From NCBI GenBank assembly GCA_030536575.1, contig JAUNPS010000014.1, positions 45,014-109,013 on the forward strand: DNA of 64,000 bases, written 5' to 3'. The notes beneath the pieces were generated by a model. That model searched no databases, was not told where the DNA came from, and saw only the letters and a program-made list of their open reading frames with translations. The stretch's first letter is position 1. Every line of letters starts with the position of its first letter. This document shows, piece after piece, positions 27,690 to 36,886 of the stretch. The DNA comes from Eubacteriales bacterium. Lineage in GTDB: Bacteria; Bacillota; Clostridia; Lachnospirales; Lachnospiraceae. The position numbers and the translations under genes were made by a program.

Positions 27690-28940
27690 ATGATGAGAAG
27701 GAATTTCAAAAGAGCAGGGATCATGCTGGCGGCTATGGGAATGCTGATGAGCGGAAGCACGGCCTTCGCGGAGGAGCAGGTAACGCTGGAAATGTTTAAT
27801 ATGAAGACGGAGATCGTGGACATTTTAAACGGTCTGATCGAAGAGTATGAGGCGGAGAACCCGAACGTGACCATTTCGCTGAATACGCCGTCGGATGCGC
27901 CTACCGTCCTGTCCACGCGTATGGCGAGCGACGACACGCCGGATATCTTTACCGTATGGCCGAAGGCTTCCTTCTTCGAGCAGGTTGACGCGGGCTATGT
28001 GATGAATCTGGCTGACACCGGATGTATGGATAATATCAATGAGACCGCCAGAGAACAGTGGCTTTACAACGGCGGAGAGTACGCCGCGACCATCAGCTAC
28101 AATTTTGCAGGAATCTGGTACAACAAGGCCATCTTTGAGGAATGCGGCATCACAGAATTCCCGAATACGATGGAAGGGTTAAAAGAAGTCTGCGCGACCT
28201 TAACGGAAAAAGGATATACACCGTTCGTAGTGGGGGCACAGAAGACGGATCAGACCGTTCAGCATTGCTATCTGAGCATGGCATCCTACTTTAACGATGA
28301 AGAATATGCGGCTTATCTGGAAGATTTGAATGCAAAACAGGTAAATCTGGAAGATTCCGTTTATGCACAGTGCTTCGCGGAAGTGGGGACGGTTCTGAGC
28401 GAAATCGCGGCGAACAGCCAGGATGACATTCTGGGCTATGACGACAGCGCGGCGGTTGCAGATTTTGCAAACGGCAAGGCGGCGATGATGATTGACGGAA
28501 CCTGGAAGCTTCCGGCTATTCTGGCGGCGAATCCGGAAATGGACTGCGGCATTGCGGCGATTCCTGGGGAAACGGCGGAAGACACACGCGTTGCGGCATA
28601 TCCCGGCGACTTCTCCCTGTGCGCATCGGCCAGCCTGGAAGGTGCGGAAAAAGAAGCGGCTTTAGATTTCATCAAATGGATGACCTCTACGGAAACTGCT
28701 ACGAAATATGCGGAAGCAGACGGAAGCCCCTCCTGCATCATCGGAGTGGATTACGTGGCAGATCAGTTCCGGGAGATTTATGACACGTACCTGGCGGCAG
28801 GAAACTTTATCCTGAATCCGGACTGCAAGTGGAACAGCGCGCAGATCACAGCGGTAGGCGCGGCGGTACAGGAAGTGTACTATAACAAAGATGCAGAGAA
28901 CTTTACGGCGAATATCCAGGAAGCGTTAAACAATAACTGA
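27690..28940 (+). CDS. Sugar ABC transporter substrate-binding protein (family 1)
   Basis: 416 residues. A signal peptide (positive MRRNFKR, hydrophobic core, AFA cut near residue 27) has no lipobox cysteine, so the protein would be released or otherwise held, unusual for a Gram-positive binding protein. The mature part has the extracellular solute-binding family 1 fold (TLEMFNMKTE start, ANGKAAMMIDGTW late motif). The double ATG start is preceded by GAAAGGAG. It feeds the two permeases downstream and likely binds the oligosaccharide cut by the upstream glycosidases. Confidence 0.88.
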   Translation: MMRRNFKRAGIMLAAMGMLMSGSTAFAEEQVTLEMFNMKTEIVDILNGLIEEYEAENPNVTISLNTPSDAPTVLSTRMASDDTPDIFTVWPKASFFEQVDAGYVMNLADTGCMDNINETAREQWLYNGGEYAATISYNFAGIWYNKAIFEECGITEFPNTMEGLKEVCATLTEKGYTPFVVGAQKTDQTVQHCYLSMASYFNDEEYAAYLEDLNAKQVNLEDSVYAQCFAEVGTVLSEIAANSQDDILGYDDSAAVADFANGKAAMMIDGTWKLPAILAANPEMDCGIAAIPGETAEDTRVAAYPGDFSLCASASLEGAEKEAALDFIKWMTSTETATKYAEADGSPSCIIGVDYVADQFREIYDTYLAAGNFILNPDCKWNSAQITAVGAAVQEVYYNKDAENFTANIQEALNNN

Positions 28941-29039
28941 CGCATAGCCGTCGGATGGCGCGGCGGTTCACAGCAGGAACATAGCCGGGAACTGCCGCTG
29001 TCCCGCGAAAAGGACATGCGAAAAACAGAGAAACTCTGT

Positions 29040-29077
29040 GCCCGTATAATGGATTCCGAAATTATACGGGCATTTTC
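29040..29077 (+). terminator. Intra-operon hairpin between binding protein and permeases
   Basis: CCCGTATAAT at 29041 pairs perfectly with ATTATACGGG at 29061 and is followed by CATTTTCTTT. A smaller hairpin (ACAGAG, AAA, CTCTGT) precedes it. Likely partial termination that gives more binding protein than permease. Confidence 0.65.
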
Positions 29078-29100
29078 TTTCCATGGGGGTGACAAAAAAT

Positions 29101-29988
29101 ATGAAAAAACTTGGCGGTAAAACGGATTTGACTTATCTGGCATTGACGGTTCCGGCCACGGTACTGTTCTTGATCTTCTGGTTTGTCCCGCTGCTGATGG
29201 GGCTGCATTACAGCCTTACGGACTGGAACGGGCTTTCCTCGGACTTTAATTATGTGGGGCTTCAGAATTATCTGAGCGTCTTTACGCAGAAGCGGACGCG
29301 AAACGCCCTTCTGTTTACCGGGAAATATTCGCTGCTTCTCGTGATTTTTGTTATGGTGATTGCCATGCTCCTGACGCTGGGGCTGACGTATGTGGTGTCG
29401 GATAAAATGAGCACGTTTTTCCGCTCCATGTTTTTCTTCCCGGCGGTGCTGAGTATGATTACGGTTTCGCTGACCTGGAATCAGATTTACCTGCGGGTGC
29501 TGCCGGCCCTGGGGGAGATGCTGGGGATCGACGCCCTATCGAGGAGCGTGCTGGGGAGTCCAAAGACAGCCATGTGGGGCGTCCTGTTCGTGAATGTCTG
29601 GCAGGGGGTGGCCCAGCCCTTTGTAATCCTGCTGGCCGGGATTCAGAATGTGCCCCAGGATCAGTATGAGGCGGCGCGCATTGACGGGGCGAACTCCTGG
29701 CATCTGTTTACACATATCACGATTCCATATATGATTCCGACGATCAATGTGGCGTTTGTGATGGTTCTGAAAGCGGGCATCAATGTGTTCGATTACATTC
29801 AGGGCATGACCGGAGGCGGCCCCATGCAGTCCACGGAATCGGCGGGCATTGTGATCTACCAGATGGCGTTTTTCGAAAATAAGGCAGGGTTTGCTTCGGC
29901 GTTCAGTGTGATCCTGCTGCTGATTGTGGCGGTGATCTCCTTTGCGCAGCAGATGGTCAGCAAGAAATACGAGGTGGGACAGCTATGA
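29101..29988 (+). CDS. Sugar ABC transporter permease, MalF/UgpA type
   Basis: 295 residues, six membrane segments, with the ATPase-coupling EAA loop near residues 195-215 (YEAARIDGANSW). ATG 29101 is preferred over the in-frame ATG at 29083 because GGGGGTGA lies upstream of it. It overlaps the next permease by four bases. Together they form the transport channel for the binding protein at 27690. Confidence 0.9.
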   Translation: MKKLGGKTDLTYLALTVPATVLFLIFWFVPLLMGLHYSLTDWNGLSSDFNYVGLQNYLSVFTQKRTRNALLFTGKYSLLLVIFVMVIAMLLTLGLTYVVSDKMSTFFRSMFFFPAVLSMITVSLTWNQIYLRVLPALGEMLGIDALSRSVLGSPKTAMWGVLFVNVWQGVAQPFVILLAGIQNVPQDQYEAARIDGANSWHLFTHITIPYMIPTINVAFVMVLKAGINVFDYIQGMTGGGPMQSTESAGIVIYQMAFFENKAGFASAFSVILLLIVAVISFAQQMVSKKYEVGQL

Positions 29989-30821
29989 AGACGAAAAAAT
30001 TACCGATTAAAATCGTTACCTATGCGGTATTTATTGCAGTTGTAATCGTGATCCTGTTCCCGATCTATGTGACCGTGATCACGGCGTTTAAATCGCCGGA
30101 GCAGTCCGCGGGGAATTTCTTTTCCCTGCCGACATCCCTGTACCTGGAGAACTTTAAAGAGGTCATGTCGGATGAAAATTTCGGCTATTACGTCGTAAAT
30201 TCTCTTTTTGTTGCGATTTTTTCCGTGGGACTGACCACGCTGATGATCCCGATGGTGTCGTTTTCCATTGCGCGGAATAAGGAGCGGAAGCGTTACTACC
30301 AATTTTTGTATGCGTTTTTCGTGGCGGCCATTTTCTGTCCGTTTACGGTGCTGATGGTGCCGGTGGCGCAGCTCTGCGGAAAACTGGGGCTGATGAACCA
30401 GGGAGGGCTGATCCTGCTGTATGCGGCCTTCGCGCTGGGGCAGGGCGTGTTCCTGTTTACCGGATATTTTAAGTCGATTCCGCTGGAGCTGGAGGAAGCG
30501 TCGAAGATCGACGGGTGTACGCTGATGCGCACCTATTGGCGGATCGTGTTCCCGCTTGCGAAGCCGATGACGGCGACGCTGGCCATTCTGAATACCCTGT
30601 GGATCTGGAACGATTTCCAGCTCCCGTTGATCATCCTGAACAAATCGGCGAAAATGTGGACGCTGCCGATCTATCAGTACAATTTCAAGTCGGCCTATAC
30701 GTTTAATTATAACCTGGCATTTGCTTCGTTCCTGTTTTCGATCGTGCCGATGATGCTTATTTACGCATTTTTCCAGAAGTACATTATCCAGGGGCTGACG
30801 GCCGGGGCGGTGAAGTCATAA
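29985..30821 (+). CDS. Sugar ABC transporter permease, MalG/UgpE type
   Basis: 278 residues, six membrane segments, with the EAA loop LEEASKIDGCTLMRTY near residue 170. Translation is coupled to the upstream permease by the ATGA overlap. No ATP-binding subunit is encoded in this operon, so a shared MsmX/MsmK-type ATPase elsewhere in the genome must power it. Confidence 0.9.
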   Translation: MKTKKLPIKIVTYAVFIAVVIVILFPIYVTVITAFKSPEQSAGNFFSLPTSLYLENFKEVMSDENFGYYVVNSLFVAIFSVGLTTLMIPMVSFSIARNKERKRYYQFLYAFFVAAIFCPFTVLMVPVAQLCGKLGLMNQGGLILLYAAFALGQGVFLFTGYFKSIPLELEEASKIDGCTLMRTYWRIVFPLAKPMTATLAILNTLWIWNDFQLPLIILNKSAKMWTLPIYQYNFKSAYTFNYNLAFASFLFSIVPMMLIYAFFQKYIIQGLTAGAVKS

Positions 30822-30828
30822 GAATCCA

Positions 30829-30857
30829 TTGACAACGGCTCCCGCGTCTGAGATAAT
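30829..30857 (+). promoter_or_regulatory. Promoter of the lacI-like gene
   Basis: TTGACA at 30829-30834, a 17-base spacer and GATAAT at 30852-30857, immediately after the permease stop. The regulator can thus be expressed apart from the operon. The TTAAACCGGTTTAA operator is not present here. Confidence 0.65.
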
Positions 30858-30919
30858 AACACCAAGTTCGCTTTCCACGAAAGCAGACCCGAAACTATGC
30901 GCAGGACAAAGGAACCTTC

Positions 30920-31987
30920 ATGAAAAAGAAAGAACGAAATGTGACGATTTACGATATTGCGCGGGAAGCCGGGGTTTCCACCGGAACCGTCTCCCGCTAT
31001 ATCAACGGAGTTGGAAAATCAAAAGGCGATACGGAGGAGCGTATCCGCCAGGCCATCGAAAAACTGCACTACGTCCCGAACCGGAGCGCCAGAGCCTTAA
31101 AAAGCCAGAAGCGGAATATCCTCTGCCTGGCCTACCCCGAATCGGACAACCCCTTTTTCTTCGAAATGGTCAGCGTCATCGAAGACGAAGTGAAGAAAGC
31201 CGGGTACAGCATGATGATCAGCCACACCCACGGGGAAGTCCAGGAGGAGCTGAAGATCCTGGAGCTGACCAAGGAAGGCATCATCGACGGCCTGTTTCTG
31301 ATTAATTTTAACTATACCGACGCCCATTTCGCCGCGTTTAAGAGCGCGGGCTGCCCGGTTGTAGTCAGCTCCCTGTGCGTGTCTCCCTACGGCGGACAGG
31401 AGAATGACTGCTATGATTATGTTGGGATCGATGTGTTTAACGCGCTGTACATGAGCACGTCCCACCTGATCAAAAACGGGCATGAACGGATTGCCTATGT
31501 AGGCGGGCCGAACACGATGTGTGTGTTCCGGGAGCGTTTCGAAGGCTATTGCAGCGCCCTTTCCTGGGGGAAATTAAAGCTGGATGAGAACCTGGTCTTC
31601 GCGGAAGAACAGTTCGACGAAGAGGCCGGATACCGGGCGGGATGCGTCATCGCGAAGATGGAGGAGCGGCCCACGGCGGTCTGTGCGGCCAGCGACGTGA
31701 TCGCGATCGGGATCATCCGCGCCCTGAAAGAGCATGGCCTTCGGATTCCGGAGGACGTGGCGCTGGTGGGGCTGGACAATATCAGCTTCGACCGGGTACT
31801 GACTCCGCCCCTTTCTTCCGTGCGGATGATGCAGGGCGAGATCGGGCGGTGCGCGGTGGAGTTTCTGCTGGCCCGGTTAAACGGGGATGAGTCCAAAGCG
31901 AAGAAAATTATTTACCAGCCGGAGCTGGTGGTGCGGCAGAGCAGCGAAAACGCGGCCAGGCCGGACGCCGCAGCGCCGGAAACATGA
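30920..31987 (+). CDS. LacI-family transcriptional repressor
   Basis: 355 residues. The N-terminal HTH and hinge are classic (TIYDIAREAGVSTGTVSRYI; VPNRSARALKS), followed by a periplasmic-binding-protein-like sensor (SDNPFFFEMV, CAASDVIAIG, GLDNISFDRVLTPPL). It probably represses the 21891 operon through the palindromes at 21734 and 21854, lifting on binding a sugar. A YhcH gene starts 14 bases after its stop. Confidence 0.9.
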   Translation: MKKKERNVTIYDIAREAGVSTGTVSRYINGVGKSKGDTEERIRQAIEKLHYVPNRSARALKSQKRNILCLAYPESDNPFFFEMVSVIEDEVKKAGYSMMISHTHGEVQEELKILELTKEGIIDGLFLINFNYTDAHFAAFKSAGCPVVVSSLCVSPYGGQENDCYDYVGIDVFNALYMSTSHLIKNGHERIAYVGGPNTMCVFRERFEGYCSALSWGKLKLDENLVFAEEQFDEEAGYRAGCVIAKMEERPTAVCAASDVIAIGIIRALKEHGLRIPEDVALVGLDNISFDRVLTPPLSSVRMMQGEIGRCAVEFLLARLNGDESKAKKIIYQPELVVRQSSENAARPDAAAPET

Positions 31988-32001
31988 CAAGGAGGCCCTC
32001 T

Positions 32002-32439
32002 ATGGAAAAATACGAAGATATCAGGCAGACATCCGAAGCCGCTTACCGCTTTCTTCAGGAATTTGACCCGGAGAAGTATGCGGACGGCCGCTACGACCTG
32101 GAAGACGGCGTGTACGTAAACATCAGCACCTACACGACCAAATACCGGAAAGAATCCCTTTACGAAGCCCACAAGCGCTACACGGATATCCAGCTTATGA
32201 TCCGCGGAAGCGAGATCATCGGCGTAGAGCCGGCGGACGTGATGCACGCCTGCCCCTGTGTGACGCCCTATGACGAAGAGAAAGACCTGGAACTGTACGC
32301 GAATAACCTGGACGGCGTCGACCACGTGATCCGGGACGGAGAATATGTGATCCTGCCGCCGGAGGCGGCGCATATGCCCGGCGTCTGCGACGGCGGCCCG
32401 GCCACGGTGCGGAAGATGGTCATCAAAGTGCCGGTATAA
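32002..32439 (+). CDS. YhcH/YjgK/YiaL-family protein (NanQ-like, EbgC-like cupin)
   Basis: 145 residues, the DUF386 fold. Visible motifs are MEKYEDIRQ at the start, YDLEDGVYVNISTYTTK, YEAHKRYTDIQLMIRG, and a C-terminal VILPPEAAHMPG metal-site segment. Family members include E. coli YhcH/NanQ, which speeds opening of sialic acid rings, and EbgC in beta-galactosidase. ATG 32002 has AAGGAGG at 31989. It is co-oriented with LacI but converges on the nan-type locus, so it could serve either. A strong terminator follows. Confidence 0.82.
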   Translation: MEKYEDIRQTSEAAYRFLQEFDPEKYADGRYDLEDGVYVNISTYTTKYRKESLYEAHKRYTDIQLMIRGSEIIGVEPADVMHACPCVTPYDEEKDLELYANNLDGVDHVIRDGEYVILPPEAAHMPGVCDGGPATVRKMVIKVPV

Positions 32440-32457
32440 ATGTACGAAAAGAAAAAT

Positions 32458-32491
32458 GCTGTGAAACCTAATGTTTCACAGCAATTTTTTT
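32458..32491 (+). terminator. Rho-independent terminator
   Basis: GCTGTGAAAC, loop CTAAT, GTTTCACAGC, then AATTTTTTT: a perfect 10-bp stem with T tract. It ends the LacI-YhcH transcript and overlaps the 3' end of the converging RpiR gene. Confidence 0.9.
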
Positions 32492-33333
32492 GCAATCGCT
32501 TCCGCAGTCGCCGCCCTCGCCGCAGTCGCCGCCTCCGGATTCTTCCGGCAGAATCCGTAAAACAGACAGTCGATCAGGAAAAGCTGTCCCACCTTCGCGG
32601 CTACGGAGCCGGACTGCAGGGGACTCTCATTATACCCGCACAGAAGCACCACGTCCGCGAACTGGGCCGCGCGGGACTGGGAAAAATGCGTGATCAGGAT
32701 GACCGGGATCTTCCGCTCCGCGGCAATCTGCAGAATGTCCTCCATATCTCTGGTGGAACCGGAATAGGAGAAAAACAGGATCGCCTCCCGGGGGGTGGCC
32801 AGGGCTGTCGCCATGGTCTGCATATGGGTGTCTGCAATGTGGACAAACCGGGAGGAAGCGGTGGAGAAGCGCGCCCAGGCTTCCATCGCCATGACATTGC
32901 TTCCTCCATGACCGAAGCAGTACACCCGCTCGGCGTCCGAGAGAATGTCTACCGCCCGGCTGATGTGCCGCTCGTTTAACTGCTCCAGTGTCTCGTTCAG
33001 GGAGAGGACGTTCGACGCGTGGAGCTTCTGGAAGATGGTGTGCAGGCTGTCTTCAGAGGCAATGGTCTGGGGAGAATCGGAAGGTTCCCCCAGATCTGTG
33101 ACCCGGTCTGCCTTGGCAAGGGCCAGCTTAAAGTCATTGTAGCCGGAAAGGCCAAGGCCCCGGCAGAAGCGGGTGATGGTCGCCTCCGAGACGCCGCTTT
33201 GTTCCGCCAGTACGGAGATGGACAGGTACTGGGTGTCAGTGGCATGTTCAAAAATGTAGTCTGCCAGCTTTTTGCCGGAGCGGGTGAGGGTAGGATACTG
33301 TTCTGTAATGGACTCCAGGATATTACCGGCCAC
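32476..33333 (-). CDS. RpiR/MurR-family transcriptional regulator (HTH plus SIS)
   Basis: 285 residues. HTH_6 near residues 30-65 (LAEQSGVSEATITRFCRGLG) and a SIS phosphosugar-binding domain near 115-250 (YCFGHGGSNVMAMEAW, ILFFSYSGSTRDMEDIL). GTG start at 33333 with TAGGAGGTGG before it, 11 bases after the ROK kinase stop in the same leftward operon. Members of this family control sialic-acid and amino-sugar genes in response to phosphosugars such as ManNAc-6-P or GlcNAc-6-P, fitting the divergent nan-type operon. A fragment of a related gene lies at 19150-19193. Confidence 0.88.
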   Translation of the reverse strand: MAGNILESITEQYPTLTRSGKKLADYIFEHATDTQYLSISVLAEQSGVSEATITRFCRGLGLSGYNDFKLALAKADRVTDLGEPSDSPQTIASEDSLHTIFQKLHASNVLSLNETLEQLNERHISRAVDILSDAERVYCFGHGGSNVMAMEAWARFSTASSRFVHIADTHMQTMATALATPREAILFFSYSGSTRDMEDILQIAAERKIPVILITHFSQSRAAQFADVVLLCGYNESPLQSGSVAAKVGQLFLIDCLFYGFCRKNPEAATAARAATAEAIAKKLL

Positions 33334-33344
33334 AAAACCACCTC

Positions 33345-34232
33345 CTAGCTGGATCGTTCGGTGAGGACGGCTGCGCCCAGCATGCCGGCCTGGTTTCCGA
33401 GTTCTGCTTTGCGAATTTTTACGTGGCGGAAGCTTGGCATGATGTTTTCGTAGAGTTTTTCCTGAATGTGCTCCAGCACGTAGGGCTGTTCCATGACGCC
33501 GCCGCCCAAGACGATGCAGGAGGGATTCATCATATGGGTGATCGTGATCAGCCCGTAGACGATTTCCATGATCCAGTCGTCGATGATCCGGCGCACGGCG
33601 GGTTCTTCGATCCGCGAAAACAGGATGCGGCCGTTTACAAGCGTTTCGTCATAGGCCATGGCGCGCTTCACAAGGGCAGTGGTGGAGGCGTATTTCTCGT
33701 AGCAGCCGGAGAAGTAGTCCTCTTTCGCGTTCCGGGCTACGGGGTGGGTCACCATGGCGCCGAATTCCCCGGCGGAATAGCTGCTTCCGCTGTAGAGGCT
33801 TTCCCTAAGGAAGAGGGCGCCGCCCACGCCGGTGCCGTAGGTTAAGCAGGCGAAGTTCGCCTCGCCGCGCCCGGCTCCGAAGTACGCTTCTCCGATGGCG
33901 GCGGCATTCACGTCATTTTCCACGGAAACGGGGACGGAGAACGCCTCTTCCAGGATGGCCTTTATGGGGGTGCCGGTGTAGCCGGGGATGTTCGGATTCG
34001 CGTAGATGATGCTCCCGGTTACAGGGTTTACCTGGCCTGCGGTGCTGATGCCGATCCGGTCAAACATGCAGTCGGCCCGGTAGCCGGAAATGATTTCTTT
34101 CGCGCGTTCCATCACGTGGGCGCCGCCAAGGGAAGCCTCCGTCGGGGTTTCCTGGATGCGGGACAGCGCGCCGTTTTCATAGACGGCGGATTTGATCGCC
34201 GTGCCGCCGATATCAAGTACGACAGCTTTCAT
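33345..34232 (-). CDS. nanK: ROK-family sugar kinase, N-acetylmannosamine kinase candidate
   Basis: 295 residues. The N-terminal phosphate loop is DIGGTAIKSAVYENG; the catalytic ENDVNAAAIGE lies near residue 105; the adenosine loop is IVLGGGVMEQP near 245. The ROK zinc motif CxCGxxGCxE is reduced to YFSGCYEKYAS, so the zinc-binding cysteines are mostly lost, as in some Firmicutes NanK proteins. ATG 34232 has AAGGAGGG; the longer reading from 34274 lacks a ribosome site. Next to NanE and NanA, the expected reaction is ManNAc to ManNAc-6-P. Confidence 0.78.
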   Translation of the reverse strand: MKAVVLDIGGTAIKSAVYENGALSRIQETPTEASLGGAHVMERAKEIISGYRADCMFDRIGISTAGQVNPVTGSIIYANPNIPGYTGTPIKAILEEAFSVPVSVENDVNAAAIGEAYFGAGRGEANFACLTYGTGVGGALFLRESLYSGSSYSAGEFGAMVTHPVARNAKEDYFSGCYEKYASTTALVKRAMAYDETLVNGRILFSRIEEPAVRRIIDDWIMEIVYGLITITHMMNPSCIVLGGGVMEQPYVLEHIQEKLYENIMPSFRHVKIRKAELGNQAGMLGAAVLTERSS

Positions 34233-34320
34233 AATGAAATCCCTCCTTTTCGGAAATGCGGGATACCAGGACAAAATCCCGGATAACCAGTCATGATCTT
34301 CCGTGTTTTTTCATATGTAT

Positions 34321-34349
34321 AATATAACATACACAAATTTTCCTTTCAA
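34321..34349 (-). promoter_or_regulatory. Leftward promoter of the kinase-rpiR operon
   Basis: On the minus strand TTGAAA (34349-34344) is separated by 17 bases from TATATT (34326-34321). It lies within the 304-base AT-rich divergent gap. Confidence 0.6.
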
Positions 34350-34408
34350 TAGAATTATGTAAAAAAATTTCAAAATAAAATCCAAATGAAAATTTTTTGA
34401 AAAAATCA

Positions 34409-34437
34409 TTGACAAATATAACAATTAAATGTATGAT
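34409..34437 (+). promoter_or_regulatory. Rightward promoter of the nan-type transport operon
   Basis: TTGACA at 34409-34414, a 17-base spacer and TATGAT at 34432-34437, about 100 bases before the binding-protein start. The two divergent promoters, 60 bases apart, could both be controlled by the RpiR protein. No clear dyad was pinned down. Confidence 0.75.
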
Positions 34438-34536
34438 AAGACTATCAGATTTATCAATGATTGACATGTCCGGACGTCGAGGTCATTGTGCAAGTTGGAA
34501 GTATTGTAATTGAAAAAGAAAGAGAGGATGCGTTTT

Positions 34537-35799
34537 ATGAAGTATCGTAAGATTATGGCTTTAGCCCTGACGGCTTGTATGGTATTCCCGGTATCCGCTT
34601 TTGCAGAAAGCGAAACCACTGACATTACTCTTTGGACTTACCCGGTAGGAAGCTGGGGAGATTCCGCTGTCGTAGACGGCCTGATTGCAAACTTTAACGA
34701 AGTTTATCCGAATATTAACGTGACCGTAGAATATCTGGACTACACGAACGGCGACGACCAGGTGAACACCGCCATCGAAGGCGGACAGGCCCCGGATATC
34801 GTATTCGAAGGCCCGGAACGTCTGGTAGCGAACTGGGGAGCCAAAGGCCTGATGGTAGACCTAGCAGACCTCTGGACAGACGAAGCGAAAGAAGCGATCT
34901 ACGACTCCGTAGAAGCTGCCTGCCAGAATAACGAAGGCGTATTCTATGAGTATCCGCTGTGCATGACCGCTCACACCATGGCGATTAACCGCGAAATCTT
35001 CGAAGCGGCAGACGCCCTCCAGTATCTGGATGAAGAGACCCGTACCTGGACCACCGAGAATTTCGTAAAAGCGGTAGAAGCCGTTTACGCTTCCGGCCAG
35101 GAAAACGTGGCAGCCATCTACTGTAACGGCCAGGGCGGCGACCAGGGAACCCGTGCTCTGATCAATAACCTCTACGGCGGCACCTTTACGAACGCAGAAC
35201 ACACCGAATACACCGTAAACAGCGAAGAAAACATCAAAGCTCTTGAACTTCTGACCTCCATGGACGGCATTAACATCGACGCCTCCATCACCGGCGGCGA
35301 CGAAATCCAGCTCTTCTGCAACGGCACACTGGCCATGGCATTCTGCTGGAACATCGCACAGGAAGTAAATAACGCCGAATCCATCAGCTTCGACGTGCTC
35401 CCGATGGCCTTCCCGTCTGAAAACGGCGAACCGCAGCTCTGCGGCGGTATCTGGGGCTTCGGTATCTTCGATAACGGCGACGAAGCCAAGATCGAAGCAG
35501 CGAAAACCTTCATCGATTTCATGGCGAACGACGAGACCCAGGCTGTGGAAAGCGTAAAAGCTTCCAGCTACTGGCCGGTAAAAGATCTCGGAAACATCTA
35601 CGAAGGCGATGAGCTGAAGACCGAATATGCGCTGTTCACCGACTACATGGGCGATTACTATCAGGTAGTTGGCGGCTGGGCAGAAGCCCGTACCGCATGG
35701 TGGAACATGCTGCAGCAGATCGGTTCCGGCACAGACATTGCGACCGCAGTCGAAGAATTCGCGACCACGGCAAACGCAGCGGCAGCGGCGGCACAGTAA
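34537..35799 (+). CDS. Sugar ABC transporter substrate-binding protein (family 1), probable sialic-acid binder
   Basis: 420 residues. An N-terminal signal (MKYRKIMALALTAC, then AFA at 21-23) allows type I cleavage; LTAC at 11-14 is a short possible lipobox, so anchoring is uncertain. The mature part has the family 1 binding-protein pattern (DITLWTYPVGSW, EGGQAPDIVFEG). ATG 34537 is chosen because GAGAGG lies nine bases upstream. The downstream permeases, NanE and NanA argue for sialic acid or an anhydro derivative as ligand; that is inference from context. Confidence 0.82.
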   Translation: MKYRKIMALALTACMVFPVSAFAESETTDITLWTYPVGSWGDSAVVDGLIANFNEVYPNINVTVEYLDYTNGDDQVNTAIEGGQAPDIVFEGPERLVANWGAKGLMVDLADLWTDEAKEAIYDSVEAACQNNEGVFYEYPLCMTAHTMAINREIFEAADALQYLDEETRTWTTENFVKAVEAVYASGQENVAAIYCNGQGGDQGTRALINNLYGGTFTNAEHTEYTVNSEENIKALELLTSMDGINIDASITGGDEIQLFCNGTLAMAFCWNIAQEVNNAESISFDVLPMAFPSENGEPQLCGGIWGFGIFDNGDEAKIEAAKTFIDFMANDETQAVESVKASSYWPVKDLGNIYEGDELKTEYALFTDYMGDYYQVVGGWAEARTAWWNMLQQIGSGTDIATAVEEFATTANAAAAAAQ

Positions 35800-35879
35800 G
35801 TAATTTTTACAGTCAGTAATTTCAAGAGGAACGAGGCTTGATTTTGACAAAATCCGGACAGTCTCTGCATTGAAATCAC

Positions 35880-35918
35880 GCACCCTTCCTGTATTCTTGT
35901 GCGGGAAGGGTGCCTTTT
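35880..35918 (+). terminator. Intra-operon hairpin after binding-protein gene
   Basis: GCACCCTTCC pairs with GGAAGGGTGC (35904-35913) followed by CTTTT. The short T tract suggests partial readthrough into the permeases. Confidence 0.65.
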
Positions 35919-35972
35919 ACTGTAACGGAAAACACAGGATTCCGTTGTTTTAAAACGAAGGGAGGAGCTCTC

Positions 35973-36869
35973 ATGTCAAACAGCAACCGTATGAGCAAAG
36001 CACTTGTACGAAGAGAAACCATGGCCGGGTATGCGTTTATGATCCCCAGCCTGATCTTTTTCCTGGGATTTGTCATCTATCCCATGATCCAGTGCGTCAT
36101 CACCAGTTTCTTTGACTCTACGATGAACCGGGCGGATATTTTCGTCGGCATCGGGAACTACGTGGAGCTGTTCCAGGACTCGGTGTTCCTGGGCGCATTG
36201 AAAAATACTGTCATTATCGTGGTAGTATCCGTACCGGTTACCTGCATTTTCTCTTTGTGGGTAAGCTCCGTTATCTATAACCTGAAAGAGCCGTTCTGCT
36301 CCATCTTCCGCTGCATCTTCTACCTTCCGGTTGTAACCGGTTCCGTAGCCGTTACGGTCGTTTGGAAGTGGATGTTTAACAATTATTATGGTATATTTAA
36401 TTATGTCGGAAAAAGCCTGGGTATCCTGGATAAGAATATCAACTGGCTGGGCGACGAGCGGTTTGCCCTGGGCTGTATCATCCTGATCCTGCTGACCACC
36501 TCCGTAGGCCAGCCCATCGTCCTCTACGTCTCCGCGCTGAATAACGTGGATCAGTCCTTAGTAGAAGCGGCGGAAGTGGACGGCGCCACGAAATTCCAGT
36601 GTTTCTGGCGGATCAAATGGCCCCAGATCATGCCGACGACCCTTTACATCCTGGTCATCACCACGATCAACAGCTTCCAGTGCTTCGCGCTGATCCAGCT
36701 TCTGACCAGCGGCGGCCCGAACCACAGCACGGACACCATCATGTACTACATCTATTATAACGCATTTAAACTGTACCGTTATGGCTACGGAAATGCCATG
36801 GGCGTTGTCCTTGCCGTCATCATCGCGGTCCTGTCCGGTATCCAGTTTAAAGTGACCAAGTCAGACTGA
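35973..36869 (+). CDS. Sugar ABC transporter permease, MalF/UgpA type
   Basis: 298 residues, six membrane segments, EAA loop VEAAEVDGATKFQCFW near residue 205. ATG 35973 has GAAGGGAGG; an in-frame ATG at 35910 lies inside the upstream hairpin and is rejected. First channel subunit for the nan-type importer. Confidence 0.9.
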   Translation: MSNSNRMSKALVRRETMAGYAFMIPSLIFFLGFVIYPMIQCVITSFFDSTMNRADIFVGIGNYVELFQDSVFLGALKNTVIIVVVSVPVTCIFSLWVSSVIYNLKEPFCSIFRCIFYLPVVTGSVAVTVVWKWMFNNYYGIFNYVGKSLGILDKNINWLGDERFALGCIILILLTTSVGQPIVLYVSALNNVDQSLVEAAEVDGATKFQCFWRIKWPQIMPTTLYILVITTINSFQCFALIQLLTSGGPNHSTDTIMYYIYYNAFKLYRYGYGNAMGVVLAVIIAVLSGIQFKVTKSD

Positions 36870-36886
36870 GAAGGGAGGAAGCGAAG

